Shown here piece by piece: positions 41,924 to 52,579 of a DNA stretch of 64,000 nt. The stretch comes from DASUBN01 sp964584665 (GTDB lineage Bacteria > Pseudomonadota > Gammaproteobacteria > Natronospirales > REEB76). Both the position numbers and the translations under genes were made by a program. A model generated the notes under the pieces. The model was not told where the DNA came from, made no database searches, and worked only from the letters and a program-made list of their open reading frames with translations. The stretch lies in NCBI GenBank assembly GCA_964584665.1, contig CAZPAO010000003.1, positions 1 to 64,000 on the forward strand, read 5' to 3'. The number at the start of each line of letters is the position of its first letter. Position 1 is the stretch's first letter.

Positions 41924-44176
41924 TGCCGCGGCGTAGATCTCTTCTTCGCTGAGGAGGATGAGGTTCGCGGCGGAAGCGAGAGGGATGTAGGAATCCTTGC
42001 CCGCCACGCGCCTCTTCGGCACGCCCGCCGCGTGCTCTTCCAGTTGCGCGAAGATCTCCTCGGCGATGCCGCCGGTCTCGCGCCCCTCGTCCACCACCAG
42101 CACCTGGCCGCACTCCTTCGCGTGCTTGCCCATCCACTCGGCGTTGAGCGGCTTCAGCCAACGCAGGTCCAGCACCCGCACTTTCTTGCCGGTCTCCGCT
42201 TCCAGCTTCCTCGCCACGCGCAGTGACATGAGCACGCCGTTGCCGTAGCTGATGATGAGGAGATCCTTCGCCTTCGGCTCATACACGCGGCCCTCGCCCA
42301 CGGGGATGGCGCGGTCCGGTGCGGGATACTCGAACAGCCACTGGTTGTCCTTGGGTTCGTGCAGGTCCTTGGTCATGTAGAGGGCGATGGGCTCCATGAA
42401 GGCCACCACGCGCCCGTCCACTTTCCCCAAGGCCGCGCAGGTACGCAGCATCATGGCCGCGTCGTCGCCGCGGCTGGGGCAGGCGATCACGAGACCGGGG
42501 ATGTCGCGCAGCGCCGTGAAGCTGTTGTCGTTGTGGAAGTGCCCGCCGAAGCCCTTCTGGTAACCCAGGGAGGCGATGCGCGTCACCATCGGGTTCTTGT
42601 ACTGCGCGTTGGAGAAGAACTGCAGGGACGCGGCTTCGCCCCGGATCTGATCGCAGGCGTTGTGGAAGTACGCGAGATACTGGATCTCCGGGAAGGGCAG
42701 CATGCCCATGTAGGCCGCGCCCTGGGCCATGCCGAGGATGGTCTGCTCGTCCAGCAGCGTGTTGAACACCCGATGACCCTTGAAGGTCTTGTAGAGGCCG
42801 GAAGTCACGGTATAGACGCCGCCCTTCTGGGCCACGTCCTCGCCGAAGACGGTCATCTCCGGGTACTTGGCCATGAGGTCGAAGAGCGCGCGGTTGATCT
42901 GGATGGAGAGGTGCTTGGGTGCGCTCTTCTCAGGCAGCGCATCCTCACTGCCGAAGGCGGCGACGCGGGCGGCGTGGTCCGCAGCGCGGGTCGCTTCCTT
43001 GTTCACCTTGTCCGCGTGGTAGGGCGCCAGCGGCGCCATCACCTGTTCGGCGGTGGTGAGCTTCGGGCGCGTGGCGGCTTTCTTGGAAGCGGCCTGCACC
43101 CGGGCGCGGCAGGATTCGTACTTCTCCAGCAACTCCGCCGGCGTCAGCAGCCCCGTCTCCAGCGCGGTCTCCGCCGACATCAGCAGCGGATCGCGGGCCT
43201 CGGAGGATTCCAGGTCTTTGGGGTCCCGATATTCGGTCTCTGCATCCGTGCCCGCGTGGCCCAGCAGGCGCACGAGCTTCAGGTGCAGGAAGGTGGGCTG
43301 GCGGGTGCGGCGGCAGTGCTCCACCGCTTCGCGGGTCTTGTCCCAGGTGTCCACCAGGTCGAGGCCGTCCGCCTGCACGTAGTGCATGCCGGCGCGGCCC
43401 TTGAAGTTCGCCTCCACCCAGCCTTCCGGCGTGCGCACGGAGATGCCGATGGAGTTGTCCTCGCAGACGAAGAGCACCGGGCAGGCGAGCTTCTGGTGGG
43501 AGGTCCACTGGGCGGCGTTGAATGCGCCGAGAGCGGTGGAATGGTTCGAGCTGGCGTCGCCGAAGCTGCACACCACCACGCTGTCTTCCGGGATCGGCGG
43601 CGTGAGCCCCAGGCGCTTCGCCTGGGCCAGGGCCACGGCGGTGCCCACGGCTTTCGGGAGATGGCTCGCGATGGTGGAAGTCTGGGGCGGCACCCACAGG
43701 GGCACCGAACCCCACACTTTGTGGCGGCCGCCGGAGATGGGGTCTTCGCTGGACGCGGCGAGCGAAAGCGCCGTGTCATAGACCATGTCGATGTCGAGCT
43801 TGCGGGCCCGCTCCTGCATGAAGGCGCCGCTGCGGTAATGCAGGAAGGCGATGTCCGTGTGGCGCGTGACGCGGCCGACGACGGCGTTGATCTCATGGCC
43901 GGAGCTGCCGATGGTGTAGAAACCCTCGTTGCGCGCGCGCATGGCGCGGGCTTCGATGTCCTGGTGGCGCGAGAGCATCTGGGACTCGAACAGCTCCAGG
44001 AAATCCCTGCCGGTGAGCGCATGGCCCCGCCGCAGGGGCGCGTCCAGGCCCGGACGTGGAGCTTCGTCCGCCCAGCCCTTCACGAAATTGATGAAGTTGG
44101 AATCCACGATCTCCGCGCGGTTGATGCTGCGGGTGGCGGCTTTCGCTAGACCGGTGGCTTTGGGTTCGGTGGACAT
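41900..44176 (-). CDS. Fused E1 alpha-beta 2-oxoacid dehydrogenase (branched-chain type)
   Basis: A 758-residue thiamine-diphosphate enzyme with E1-alpha (about 60-400) and E1-beta (about 420-758) in one chain. The alpha part has the TPP/Mg motif GDASSNHSTALGAFN then CEDNSIGIS; the beta part has FGEDVAQKGG, TLLDEQTILGMAQGAA and VDEGRETGG. It should decarboxylate a 2-oxoacid, probably branched-chain, for an E2/E3 complex that is not in the window. The HAD gene lies 12 bases upstream. Its final seven codons match the end of an intergenic repeat. Confidence 0.88.
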   Translation of the reverse strand: MSTEPKATGLAKAATRSINRAEIVDSNFINFVKGWADEAPRPGLDAPLRRGHALTGRDFLELFESQMLSRHQDIEARAMRARNEGFYTIGSSGHEINAVVGRVTRHTDIAFLHYRSGAFMQERARKLDIDMVYDTALSLAASSEDPISGGRHKVWGSVPLWVPPQTSTIASHLPKAVGTAVALAQAKRLGLTPPIPEDSVVVCSFGDASSNHSTALGAFNAAQWTSHQKLACPVLFVCEDNSIGISVRTPEGWVEANFKGRAGMHYVQADGLDLVDTWDKTREAVEHCRRTRQPTFLHLKLVRLLGHAGTDAETEYRDPKDLESSEARDPLLMSAETALETGLLTPAELLEKYESCRARVQAASKKAATRPKLTTAEQVMAPLAPYHADKVNKEATRAADHAARVAAFGSEDALPEKSAPKHLSIQINRALFDLMAKYPEMTVFGEDVAQKGGVYTVTSGLYKTFKGHRVFNTLLDEQTILGMAQGAAYMGMLPFPEIQYLAYFHNACDQIRGEAASLQFFSNAQYKNPMVTRIASLGYQKGFGGHFHNDNSFTALRDIPGLVIACPSRGDDAAMMLRTCAALGKVDGRVVAFMEPIALYMTKDLHEPKDNQWLFEYPAPDRAIPVGEGRVYEPKAKDLLIISYGNGVLMSLRVARKLEAETGKKVRVLDLRWLKPLNAEWMGKHAKECGQVLVVDEGRETGGIAEEIFAQLEEHAAGVPKRRVAGKDSYIPLASAANLILLSEEEIYAAAQKLLRSA

Positions 44177-44188
44177 CTCTACTCTCTA

Positions 44189-44917
44189 TTAAGCGGCGTG
44201 GGCCATGGCGCGGTGCGCCGCGGCGAAGTCCGCCATGCTGTCGAAACGGAAATGGGGCCGCACGTCTTCGTCCGGCACGCGGGTGGCGCCGAAGCCCGGC
44301 TGGGCGTGGCGCCGGTAGATCCAGTTGCTGGCTAACCCGAGCTTCTGGGCCGGCACGTGGTCGTGGTACAGGCTCTCGGCGGTGTGCAGTATCTTCTCTT
44401 TGCGCAGGCCCGCCTCCGCCAGCCTGTCCACCATGTAGTGGAAGTTGCGCGGGTCCGGTTTGTAGCTGCCGATGTCCTGGGCGGTGAAGATGTGGTCGAA
44501 GTCCACCCGCAGCCTCGCGTTGGAATGGCGGAAGCTCTCGCGGTCGATATTGGAGAGGATGACGAGTTTGTAGTGCTGTTTCAGATACTGGAGCGCCGCG
44601 GTCGAATCCGGGAAAGCAGGCCAATCTCCAACGGAGCGGCCAAATGCGAGCGTCTCGGTTTCGGTCACGTCCACGCCCCACTCCGCCGCCATGCGCTTCA
44701 GCACCCGTGCCAATATCCCCGGATACGGCATGTCCGGCGTCTCCGTCTCTTGCACCCACTCGTGGCGGCCGAAGGCCTCCACGAACTGATCGTCGTTGAC
44801 CTGGATGCCGACCCGCTCGCGCCAGGGCTTCAGCGCCGCGCGGATGCCGCTCTCCCAATCTATCAACGTGCCATAGCAGTCGAAGGTGAGGACGTCGAAG
44901 TCGGTGAGCTGGACCAT
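44189..44917 (-). CDS. HAD family hydrolase, haloacid dehalogenase type II-like
   Basis: A 242-residue HAD hydrolase. Motif I is LTFDCYGTLIDWESG, motif II VILSNIDRES, motif III Lys in IGSYKPDPRNF; the GLASNWIYRR segment resembles type II haloacid dehalogenase relatives. The ATG at 44917 is preceded by GAGAG; an upstream in-frame ATG lies in the repeat boundary and adds eight unlikely residues. Just upstream of, and likely cotranscribed with, the fused E1 gene. Substrate unknown. Confidence 0.85.
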   Translation of the reverse strand: MVQLTDFDVLTFDCYGTLIDWESGIRAALKPWRERVGIQVNDDQFVEAFGRHEWVQETETPDMPYPGILARVLKRMAAEWGVDVTETETLAFGRSVGDWPAFPDSTAALQYLKQHYKLVILSNIDRESFRHSNARLRVDFDHIFTAQDIGSYKPDPRNFHYMVDRLAEAGLRKEKILHTAESLYHDHVPAQKLGLASNWIYRRHAQPGFGATRVPDEDVRPHFRFDSMADFAAAHRAMAHAA

Positions 44918-44938
44918 GATAAATCTCTCAGGCCATCT

Positions 44939-45052
44939 CAAAAGCGTTACGAGCGCAGGCAGGACGAGGCGCGCATACCGGAGCGTACTCTTCTGTACGT
45001 GAGGATTGCGAGCCGAAGCGCAACAAAGTCATGCCAAGCGCAGTAGCTTTTG
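44939..45052. repeat. 114-bp intergenic repeat with inverted ends, copy A
   Basis: Bounded by CAAAAGCG and GCTTTTG with similar inverted ends. The centre holds CGTAC-TCTTCT-GTACG (44984-44999). It aligns end to end, in opposite orientation, with 48657-48782: the shared blocks include GAGCGTACTCTT and GCGAGCC(C)GAAGCGCAAC. It fills the gap between the glutaryl-CoA-type dehydrogenase and HAD genes. No coding capacity; looks like a MITE-like or REP-like element. Confidence 0.8.
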
Positions 45053-45061
45053 GGATGGCCA

Positions 45062-46291
45062 TCAGAAGGCGTTCACGCCCGTAAGTTCCTTGCCGATGAC
45101 GAGCTGATGCACGCTCTCGGTGCCTTCGTAGGTGATGACCGATTCCAGGTTAAGCGCGTGGCGGATCGGGCAGAACTCGGTGGTGATGCCGGCGCCGCCG
45201 AGGAGATCGCGCGCGTCGCGGGCGATGTCCATGGCCATGCGGCAGTTGTTCCACTTGGCCAGCGACACCTGGGAGGGGCTCATCTCGCCCTTGTCCTTCA
45301 GGCGGCCGAGCTGCAGCGAGAGCAGCTGCGCGAGGGTTATCTGGCGCGACATCTGCGCCATGCGCAACTGAGCCAGTTGGTTGTTGTCCAGCGGGCGGCC
45401 GAAGAGCACGCGGGTCTTGCTGTAATCCAGCACTTCCTTGAGGCAGGCCTGGGCCGCGCCGATGACGCCCCAGGTGATGCCGTAGCGGGCCTGGGTCAGG
45501 CAGCCGAGCGGGCCCTTGAGGCCTTCCGCCTTCGGCAGGCGGTTGGCTTCCGGGATCACCACGTTGTCGAAGTAGAGGGCGGAGGTGACGGAGGCGCGCA
45601 GCGACATCTTGTGGTGCACTTCCGGGGCGTCGAAGCCCTTGGTGCCCTTCTCCACGAGGAAACCGCGGATGCCCTGCTCGGTCTGGGCCCAGACCACCGC
45701 CACGTCGGCGATGGTGCCGTTCGTGATCCACATCTTGGCGCCGTTCAGGACCCAGTCGCCGCTCGCGTTCTTCTTGGCAGTGGTCTTCATGTTGGAGGGG
45801 TCGGAGCCGCCGTGAGGCTCGGTCAGGCCGAAGCAGCCGATCTTCTCGCCGCGGGCCATGGCCGGCAGCCACTTCTGTTTCTGCTCCTCGGAGCCGTAGC
45901 TATATATGGGATACATCACGAGGGAGGACTGCACGGACACGAAGCTGCGCAGGCCCGAGTCGCCGCGCTCCAGCTCCTGGCAGATGAGACCGTAGGAGAC
46001 GCCGTTCAGGCCGGCGCAGTCGTAACCCTGGATGGAGCTGCCAAGCAAACCGAGGGAAGCGATCTCCGGGATCAGCTCCTTGGGGAAGCGGCCGTTCTCG
46101 AAGCACTCGCCGATGATGGGCAGCACCTTCTCGTCCACGAAGCGGGCGGTGGTGTCCTGTACCAGCTGCTCCTCTTCCGAGAGCAGGCCGCGCACATCGT
46201 ACAAGTCCATCGGATTCAGGGCTTTCACAAAACTCTCCCAGGGCGCCTCGCGCGCGTAAGTCTTTGCTGTCAGTGGTATTTCCGCGGTCAT
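45062..46291 (-). CDS. Acyl-CoA dehydrogenase, glutaryl-CoA dehydrogenase-like
   Basis: A 409-residue acyl-CoA dehydrogenase from the ATG at 46291. It has GCFGLTEPHGGSDP, ITNGTIADVAVVWA and, at the C-terminus, NLESVITYEGTESVHQLVIGK with the catalytic Glu where glutaryl-CoA dehydrogenase has it. Glutaryl-CoA dehydrogenase degrades lysine/tryptophan products to crotonyl-CoA; substrate specificity here is inferred from similarity only. An in-frame extension up to 46522 overlaps the divergent malic enzyme gene and is not conserved. The repeat copy A begins 9 bases after its stop. Confidence 0.85.
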   Translation of the reverse strand: MTAEIPLTAKTYAREAPWESFVKALNPMDLYDVRGLLSEEEQLVQDTTARFVDEKVLPIIGECFENGRFPKELIPEIASLGLLGSSIQGYDCAGLNGVSYGLICQELERGDSGLRSFVSVQSSLVMYPIYSYGSEEQKQKWLPAMARGEKIGCFGLTEPHGGSDPSNMKTTAKKNASGDWVLNGAKMWITNGTIADVAVVWAQTEQGIRGFLVEKGTKGFDAPEVHHKMSLRASVTSALYFDNVVIPEANRLPKAEGLKGPLGCLTQARYGITWGVIGAAQACLKEVLDYSKTRVLFGRPLDNNQLAQLRMAQMSRQITLAQLLSLQLGRLKDKGEMSPSQVSLAKWNNCRMAMDIARDARDLLGGAGITTEFCPIRHALNLESVITYEGTESVHQLVIGKELTGVNAF

Positions 46292-46328
46292 CGGGGTGCC
46301 GCAGGGGGCGCATATGATACCGTAACAG

Positions 46329-46351
46329 GCCAAGCGACGCAGTCGCTGGGC
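46329..46351 (+). promoter_or_regulatory. Hairpin in the malic enzyme leader
   Basis: GCC-A-AGCGAC, loop GCA, GTCGCT-G-GGC: nine paired bases with one mismatch, 20 bases before the malic enzyme ATG, flanked by CGTAAC direct repeats. Could be an operator or an mRNA hairpin; no family match. Confidence 0.35.
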
Positions 46352-46370
46352 ACGTAACCCCAGGAAAACC

Positions 46371-47678
46371 ATGAGAATCCCGGAGATATTGCTCATCGAA
46401 TCCCAGCACCGGCCGGGCAGCCTGGCCAAGGTGCTGGCCGTCATCGGCGAGGCCAACCTCGTGGTGGAGCACCTGCACGCGGTGCGCCGGCACCAGGACA
46501 GGACCGTCTGGGAAGTGACCATCGAGATGGACGAGGATGCGGATCGCAGCCTCTACGACAAGATCAACGCCCTCCCCAACGCCAAGATCATCGGCAAGTC
46601 GGACCGGGTGTTCGACCGCCACAAGGGCGGCAAGATCGAGATGGTCTCCAAGGTGCCGCTGGACGCGATCCAGCAGCTGCGGGACCTCTACACCCCGGGC
46701 GTGGCCCGCGTCAGCCTCGCCATCCAGAAGGATCCCGCCAAGGTCTGGGAATACACCAACCTCGGCAACACCGTCGGCATCATCACCAACGGCACCGCGG
46801 TGCTGGGGCTGGGGGACATCGGCGGGCTGCCGGGCCTGCCGGTGATGGAAGGCAAGGCGATGATCTACGCCAAGTTCGTGGGGCTCTCCGGCATCCCCAT
46901 CCTGCTCACGGACAAACAGCCGCGCAAGATCATCGAGACGGTGCTCGCCATCGAATCCTCCTTCGGAGCCATCCATCTCGAGGACATCGCCGCGCCGGAA
47001 TGCTTCGAGGTGGAGGAGGAACTCATCAGGCGCCTGGACAAGCCGGTGCTGCACGACGACCAGCACGGCACCGCGGTGGTGACGCTGGCGGCGCTCATCT
47101 CCGCCACCCGCCGTGTGGGCCGCGACCTCAAGGCCAGCACCGTGGGCCAGATCGGCCTCGGCGCCGCCGGCATCGGCATCGTGCGGCTCCTGCACCAGTA
47201 CGGCGTGAAGAGGGTGCTGGGCGCTGACCGGCGCGAGGAAGCACTCGCGCGGGTGGAGAAGATGGGAGGCAAGCGCGCCACGCTGGAACAGGTGATGCAG
47301 CAGTCGGACATCGTCATCGCCACCACCGGCGTGAAGGGCCTGATACTCCCCGAGATGGTGCGCAAGGGCCAGATCATATTCGCGCTCTCGAACCCGGAAC
47401 CGGAGATCAGCGCGCGCAAGGCCTTGGAGGCCGGCGCGGCCTACGCCACCGACGGACGCAGCGTGAACAACGCGCTCGGTTATCCAGCGCTCTTCCGCGG
47501 TGCGCTGGATGCACGCGCCAAACGCTTCACGGACGCCATGTATTTCGCCGCGGCCCATACCCTGGCGGAACTCGCGCCCGCCGAGGAACTGCTGCCGGAT
47601 CCGCTGGACAAGACCGTGCACATCGCGGTGTCGGATGCGGTGAAAGACGCCGCGATCAAGAGTGGGGCCTGCAAGTAA
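46371..47678 (+). CDS. ACT-domain NAD-dependent malic enzyme
   Basis: A 435-residue malic enzyme with an N-terminal ACT domain (about 1-80, ILLIESQHRPGSLAKVLAVIGEANL). The malic domain has LYTPGVARVS, the Lys in MEGKAMIYAKF, and the metal site region LEDIAAPECFEVEEEL; the NAD domain has LHDDQHGTAVV and GLGAAGIGIV. It converts malate to pyruvate and CO2. The ACT domain suggests allosteric control by a small metabolite. AGGAAA precedes the ATG. Divergent from the glutaryl-CoA-type dehydrogenase. Confidence 0.92.
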   Translation: MRIPEILLIESQHRPGSLAKVLAVIGEANLVVEHLHAVRRHQDRTVWEVTIEMDEDADRSLYDKINALPNAKIIGKSDRVFDRHKGGKIEMVSKVPLDAIQQLRDLYTPGVARVSLAIQKDPAKVWEYTNLGNTVGIITNGTAVLGLGDIGGLPGLPVMEGKAMIYAKFVGLSGIPILLTDKQPRKIIETVLAIESSFGAIHLEDIAAPECFEVEEELIRRLDKPVLHDDQHGTAVVTLAALISATRRVGRDLKASTVGQIGLGAAGIGIVRLLHQYGVKRVLGADRREEALARVEKMGGKRATLEQVMQQSDIVIATTGVKGLILPEMVRKGQIIFALSNPEPEISARKALEAGAAYATDGRSVNNALGYPALFRGALDARAKRFTDAMYFAAAHTLAELAPAEELLPDPLDKTVHIAVSDAVKDAAIKSGACK

Positions 47679-47705
47679 GATAAAAAACGAAGAGGGGAAT
47701 CCAAG

Positions 47706-48656
47706 ATGAAACGTGCCATCGCATCGGTGTTCGTCTCCATCACGCTCCTGTCCGCCGCCGCGGCCCATGCCGAGGGCGATGCTGACTGCTCACCCAAGAA
47801 GTTCCCGCTCAAGCCCGAGGAGAAGACCTTCTTCTCGCACTTCACGGTCCTCCGCGCCGCGGTACCGAAGCCGCCCGCCGGCTGGCAATACACGGATGAC
47901 AGCAAGGAAGCGCTGGCCAAGAACTACAAGTACCTGCCTGCATCTGAATGCGAGATCAACAACTACTACATCAGCCTGGATGTGGGCTATAGCCGGCCCA
48001 TGAGCCAGGCGGACATGGACAAGGTGACCTCCGCCATGCAGGCGAAGCCGGATCCCGCCAAGCAGAAGAAACTGGACGGGCTCATGGCCCAACAGCAGGC
48101 GCTGATGCAGAAGCTCATGGCCGCCGCCCAGAAGCAGGACAGCAAAGCCATGGAGAGCCTGGGCAAGCAGAACGACGCGCTCACGGCCCAGATCAACGCC
48201 ATGCAGCAGGACATGAACGCCGGCAGCCAAGGCGCAATGGACGCGGCCCAGCGCGACCGGAAGGCCAAGGTCAGGTTCGCCATCAACGATGCCGCCGACG
48301 ACGTGAGCTGCTTCGGCAACCCCCAGTTCCTGAAGATCCCGGGCGCCGTGGCCTATTCCTGCGAGAACCCGGCCACCTACTCCTCGCCGGGCGAGACCTC
48401 GGATGCCCCCAAGGGCCACATCGTGGTGGTGTTCGGCAAGGGCATCCAGGCAGACGTGGAGGAATGGGTCTGGAAGGATGCGGGCGACAAGGAGCACAAG
48501 GACCATTCCGTCAGCATCAAGACACCGCTGGACCCCGCTGTCGTCATCGGCGTGCAGTTCGTCACCGTGGACATCGAGGGCGACGACCTGGCACGGGCGC
48601 AATCCTTATATAAGCAGATGAACCTGGCGCCGCTGGCTGCACTCGTCAAACACTGA
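47706..48656 (+). CDS. Exported protein of unknown function
   Basis: A 316-residue protein I do not recognise. A signal peptide (1-22, ending AAAAHA) predicts a periplasmic or secreted product. The middle (about 105-185) is rich in Gln, Met, Ala and Lys and probably forms a coiled coil (LMAQQQALMQKLMAAAQKQD). The flanking parts are beta-rich, with four Cys that could form disulfides. GAGGGGA precedes the ATG. It follows the malic enzyme gene by 27 bases and ends against repeat copy B. Confidence 0.75.
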   Translation: MKRAIASVFVSITLLSAAAAHAEGDADCSPKKFPLKPEEKTFFSHFTVLRAAVPKPPAGWQYTDDSKEALAKNYKYLPASECEINNYYISLDVGYSRPMSQADMDKVTSAMQAKPDPAKQKKLDGLMAQQQALMQKLMAAAQKQDSKAMESLGKQNDALTAQINAMQQDMNAGSQGAMDAAQRDRKAKVRFAINDAADDVSCFGNPQFLKIPGAVAYSCENPATYSSPGETSDAPKGHIVVVFGKGIQADVEEWVWKDAGDKEHKDHSVSIKTPLDPAVVIGVQFVTVDIEGDDLARAQSLYKQMNLAPLAALVKH

Positions 48657-48782
48657 CAAAAGCTACTACGCTCGCTAGGGCGGTGTTGCGCTTCGGGCTC
48701 GCAGTCGGTCACGTACATCAAGAGTACGCTCCCTCCTGCTCGCCTCGTGCGCCTAGCCCTATCGTCGCTCGTCACGCTTTTG
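48657..48782. repeat. 126-bp intergenic repeat with inverted ends, copy B
   Basis: Inverse-oriented copy of the element at 44939-45052. It begins CAAAAGCTACTACGC directly after the stop of the 316-residue protein gene and ends GCTTTTG at 48782. The central hairpin CGTAC-ATCAAGA-GTACG is at 48712-48728. It is about 12 bases longer than copy A through an extra segment near 48740. Confidence 0.8.
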
Positions 48783-48820
48783 TCGCTATCTTTTACCTAA
48801 ATAAAAGGCAGGCCCGCGCT

Positions 48821-49288
48821 TCAGTAAACGAACCCTAACCTCTTATACGCGTCAGCGAGAAGCCAGATGGGGCCGATGAGCAGGAACTGCAGATCCTTGA
48901 AGAAAGAAGGCTTGCGGCCCTCGATCTTGTGGCCGATGAACTGGCCGACCCAGGCGCCGGCGAAGATGGCGAGTGAAGTCCAGAACAGCGGCCAGGGCAA
49001 CTGCATAAGGAGTTCCAGCACCAGGCACATGCCTAAGCTCACCAGCAGCATGCCCGCGGCCAAGCGCACGGAGAGCATGAGGTAATAGATGAGCGAGAAG
49101 AGGATCAGCAACGTCGCCCAGTTGAGGTAAGGACTGACGGTCAGGAAGAACGCGGGCCGCGGGATGCTCCACATCATGCCCAGGGCGCTCAGCATGATGA
49201 GCGGCACGCATACCCAATGGATGCGTTTGTTGGTGGGGTCCTGGTGGCTGACACTGTATTCATCCAGCCAGCTCTGAATAGTCCGCAT
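48821..49288 (-). CDS. DUF962 / Mpo1-like membrane protein
   Basis: A 155-residue protein with about four membrane helices. The opening SWLDEYSVSHQDPTNKRIHW and the later FIGHKIEGRKPSFFKDLQFLLIGPIW are the DUF962 signature. The yeast relative Mpo1 is a dioxygenase in fatty-acid alpha-oxidation using the His residues of this family (H15, H24 and H in FIGHKIEG are present). Activity here is inferred. Divergent from the thioesterase-like gene. Confidence 0.87.
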   Translation of the reverse strand: MRTIQSWLDEYSVSHQDPTNKRIHWVCVPLIMLSALGMMWSIPRPAFFLTVSPYLNWATLLILFSLIYYLMLSVRLAAGMLLVSLGMCLVLELLMQLPWPLFWTSLAIFAGAWVGQFIGHKIEGRKPSFFKDLQFLLIGPIWLLADAYKRLGFVY

Positions 49289-49332
49289 GCCTAATTCCCC
49301 GCGCAGGACTAGAATGTAGCCAGGGAGAAAGT

Positions 49333-49842
49333 ATGGGCTTGCTCAGGTTCATTTCCAACCTCAAATTCCTGCCGGAGGCGCGGCGCCTGGAACTGTACCC
49401 GCCGTTCTTCATGATGCGGGTGAAGGTGCTGGAGATCAGCGGCGGCTGGCGCAAGGTGCGCATGCGCCTGCCCCTCAACGGCGTCTCCCGCAATCCGGGA
49501 GGCGTGATGTTCGGCGGCTACCAGGCCTCGCTGGCCGACCCGGTGGCGGCCATCGCCTGCTCGCGCATATTCCCCGGCTATTCGGTGTGGACCCGGGCCA
49601 TGACCGTGGACTTCCAGAAGGGCGGCAGCACCGACCTGGAGCTGCGCTTCGAGATGAGTCCGGAGCAGGAAGCCGCCGTCGCGGCGGAGCTGAAGCAGCG
49701 CGGCCGCGCGACCCCGACCTTCGAATACGGCTACCACCTCACGGACGGCAGCCTCTGCACCCTCATCAGGAACACCGTGGCCATACGGCCCAAGGGCTAC
49801 AAGAAAGCCACCACCCCGCCCGCCGGCCTGGACGGGCTGTGA
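49333..49842 (+). CDS. DUF4442 hotdog-fold thioesterase-like protein
   Basis: A 169-residue protein. The core RMRLPLNGVSRNPGGVMFGGYQASLADPVAAIA fits the DUF4442/YiiD-C type hotdog fold, which contains acyl-CoA thioesterases. GGGAGAAAG precedes the ATG. Substrate unknown; FadE and GcdH-type genes in the window give a weak link to acyl-CoA metabolism. Confidence 0.75.
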   Translation: MGLLRFISNLKFLPEARRLELYPPFFMMRVKVLEISGGWRKVRMRLPLNGVSRNPGGVMFGGYQASLADPVAAIACSRIFPGYSVWTRAMTVDFQKGGSTDLELRFEMSPEQEAAVAAELKQRGRATPTFEYGYHLTDGSLCTLIRNTVAIRPKGYKKATTPPAGLDGL

Positions 49843-49907
49843 GCGACGGGCGCTGATTTGCGCTAGTCTTAATACCCCTTCCCGCCCCAAGAACAAAGCG
49901 AGTCCCC

Positions 49908-50201
49908 ATGAAGGCCCTGAAACCCGCCCTGGTGCGCGAACTCATCGGCTATGCCGAGAAGGGCGAGCTGGACAACGTGGTGGGCATCCTGGTGCGGCTC
50001 GAACAGGACCAGCTGGCCGAGCTGAAGGCCATCCTGTGGCTGGGCCGCGACGGCCACACGCCCAAGCACTGGGAGGCGCTGGTGATCCAGGCCCGCGCCA
50101 AGCTCGACAAGGAGACGGTGCAGTTCATGGCCGAGGAGAAGAACCTGGGCGCGGACCTGCACAAGGGCATGGACCTGCTGGAGAGTTCCGGGCGCATCTA
50201 G
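49908..50201 (+). CDS. Small DUF3775-like protein
   Basis: A 97-residue helical protein. The pattern DQLAELKAILWLGRDG followed by HWEALVIQARAK resembles DUF3775, a small family without known function. No signal peptide or membrane segment. Coding potential is good and it stands alone between the thioesterase-like and prolyl oligopeptidase genes. Confidence 0.7.
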   Translation: MKALKPALVRELIGYAEKGELDNVVGILVRLEQDQLAELKAILWLGRDGHTPKHWEALVIQARAKLDKETVQFMAEEKNLGADLHKGMDLLESSGRI

Positions 50202-50307
50202 GTTCTCCCCGCCGGCCACGTCCCGCATAGTCCCAATACTAGAGACCTAGTAGACCGGTCATCTCCGGTCTATGCTTGTGGCTGCCCCGCTCTCCTAGGA
50301 GTCGACG

Positions 50308-52446
<2,139 letters not shown>

Positions 52447-52544
52447 GGGGCGCCCCTGGCAGACGGGAGATACATCGCACACTAAATGATGCGATGCCCT
52501 GTCCGCCTGGGGGCTCTGGCCATAGCATTCCCTAGGCGATGTGA

Positions 52545-52550
52545 CATAAT
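52545..52550 (+). promoter_or_regulatory. Candidate -10 box CATAAT
   Basis: CATAAT in GTGACATAATAAAGG, 30 bases before the GTG of the ankyrin-like gene. Similar GTGA/TA-rich boxes precede other genes in the window; no -35 is clear. Confidence 0.35.
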
Positions 52551-52579
52551 AAAGGGGATGTAAAGGTCAGGGGTGTTTA

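Noticed and set aside
46292..46522. N-terminal extension of the glutaryl-CoA-type dehydrogenase
   Set aside because: It would run through the divergent promoter and into the malic enzyme gene; residues do not resemble the family.
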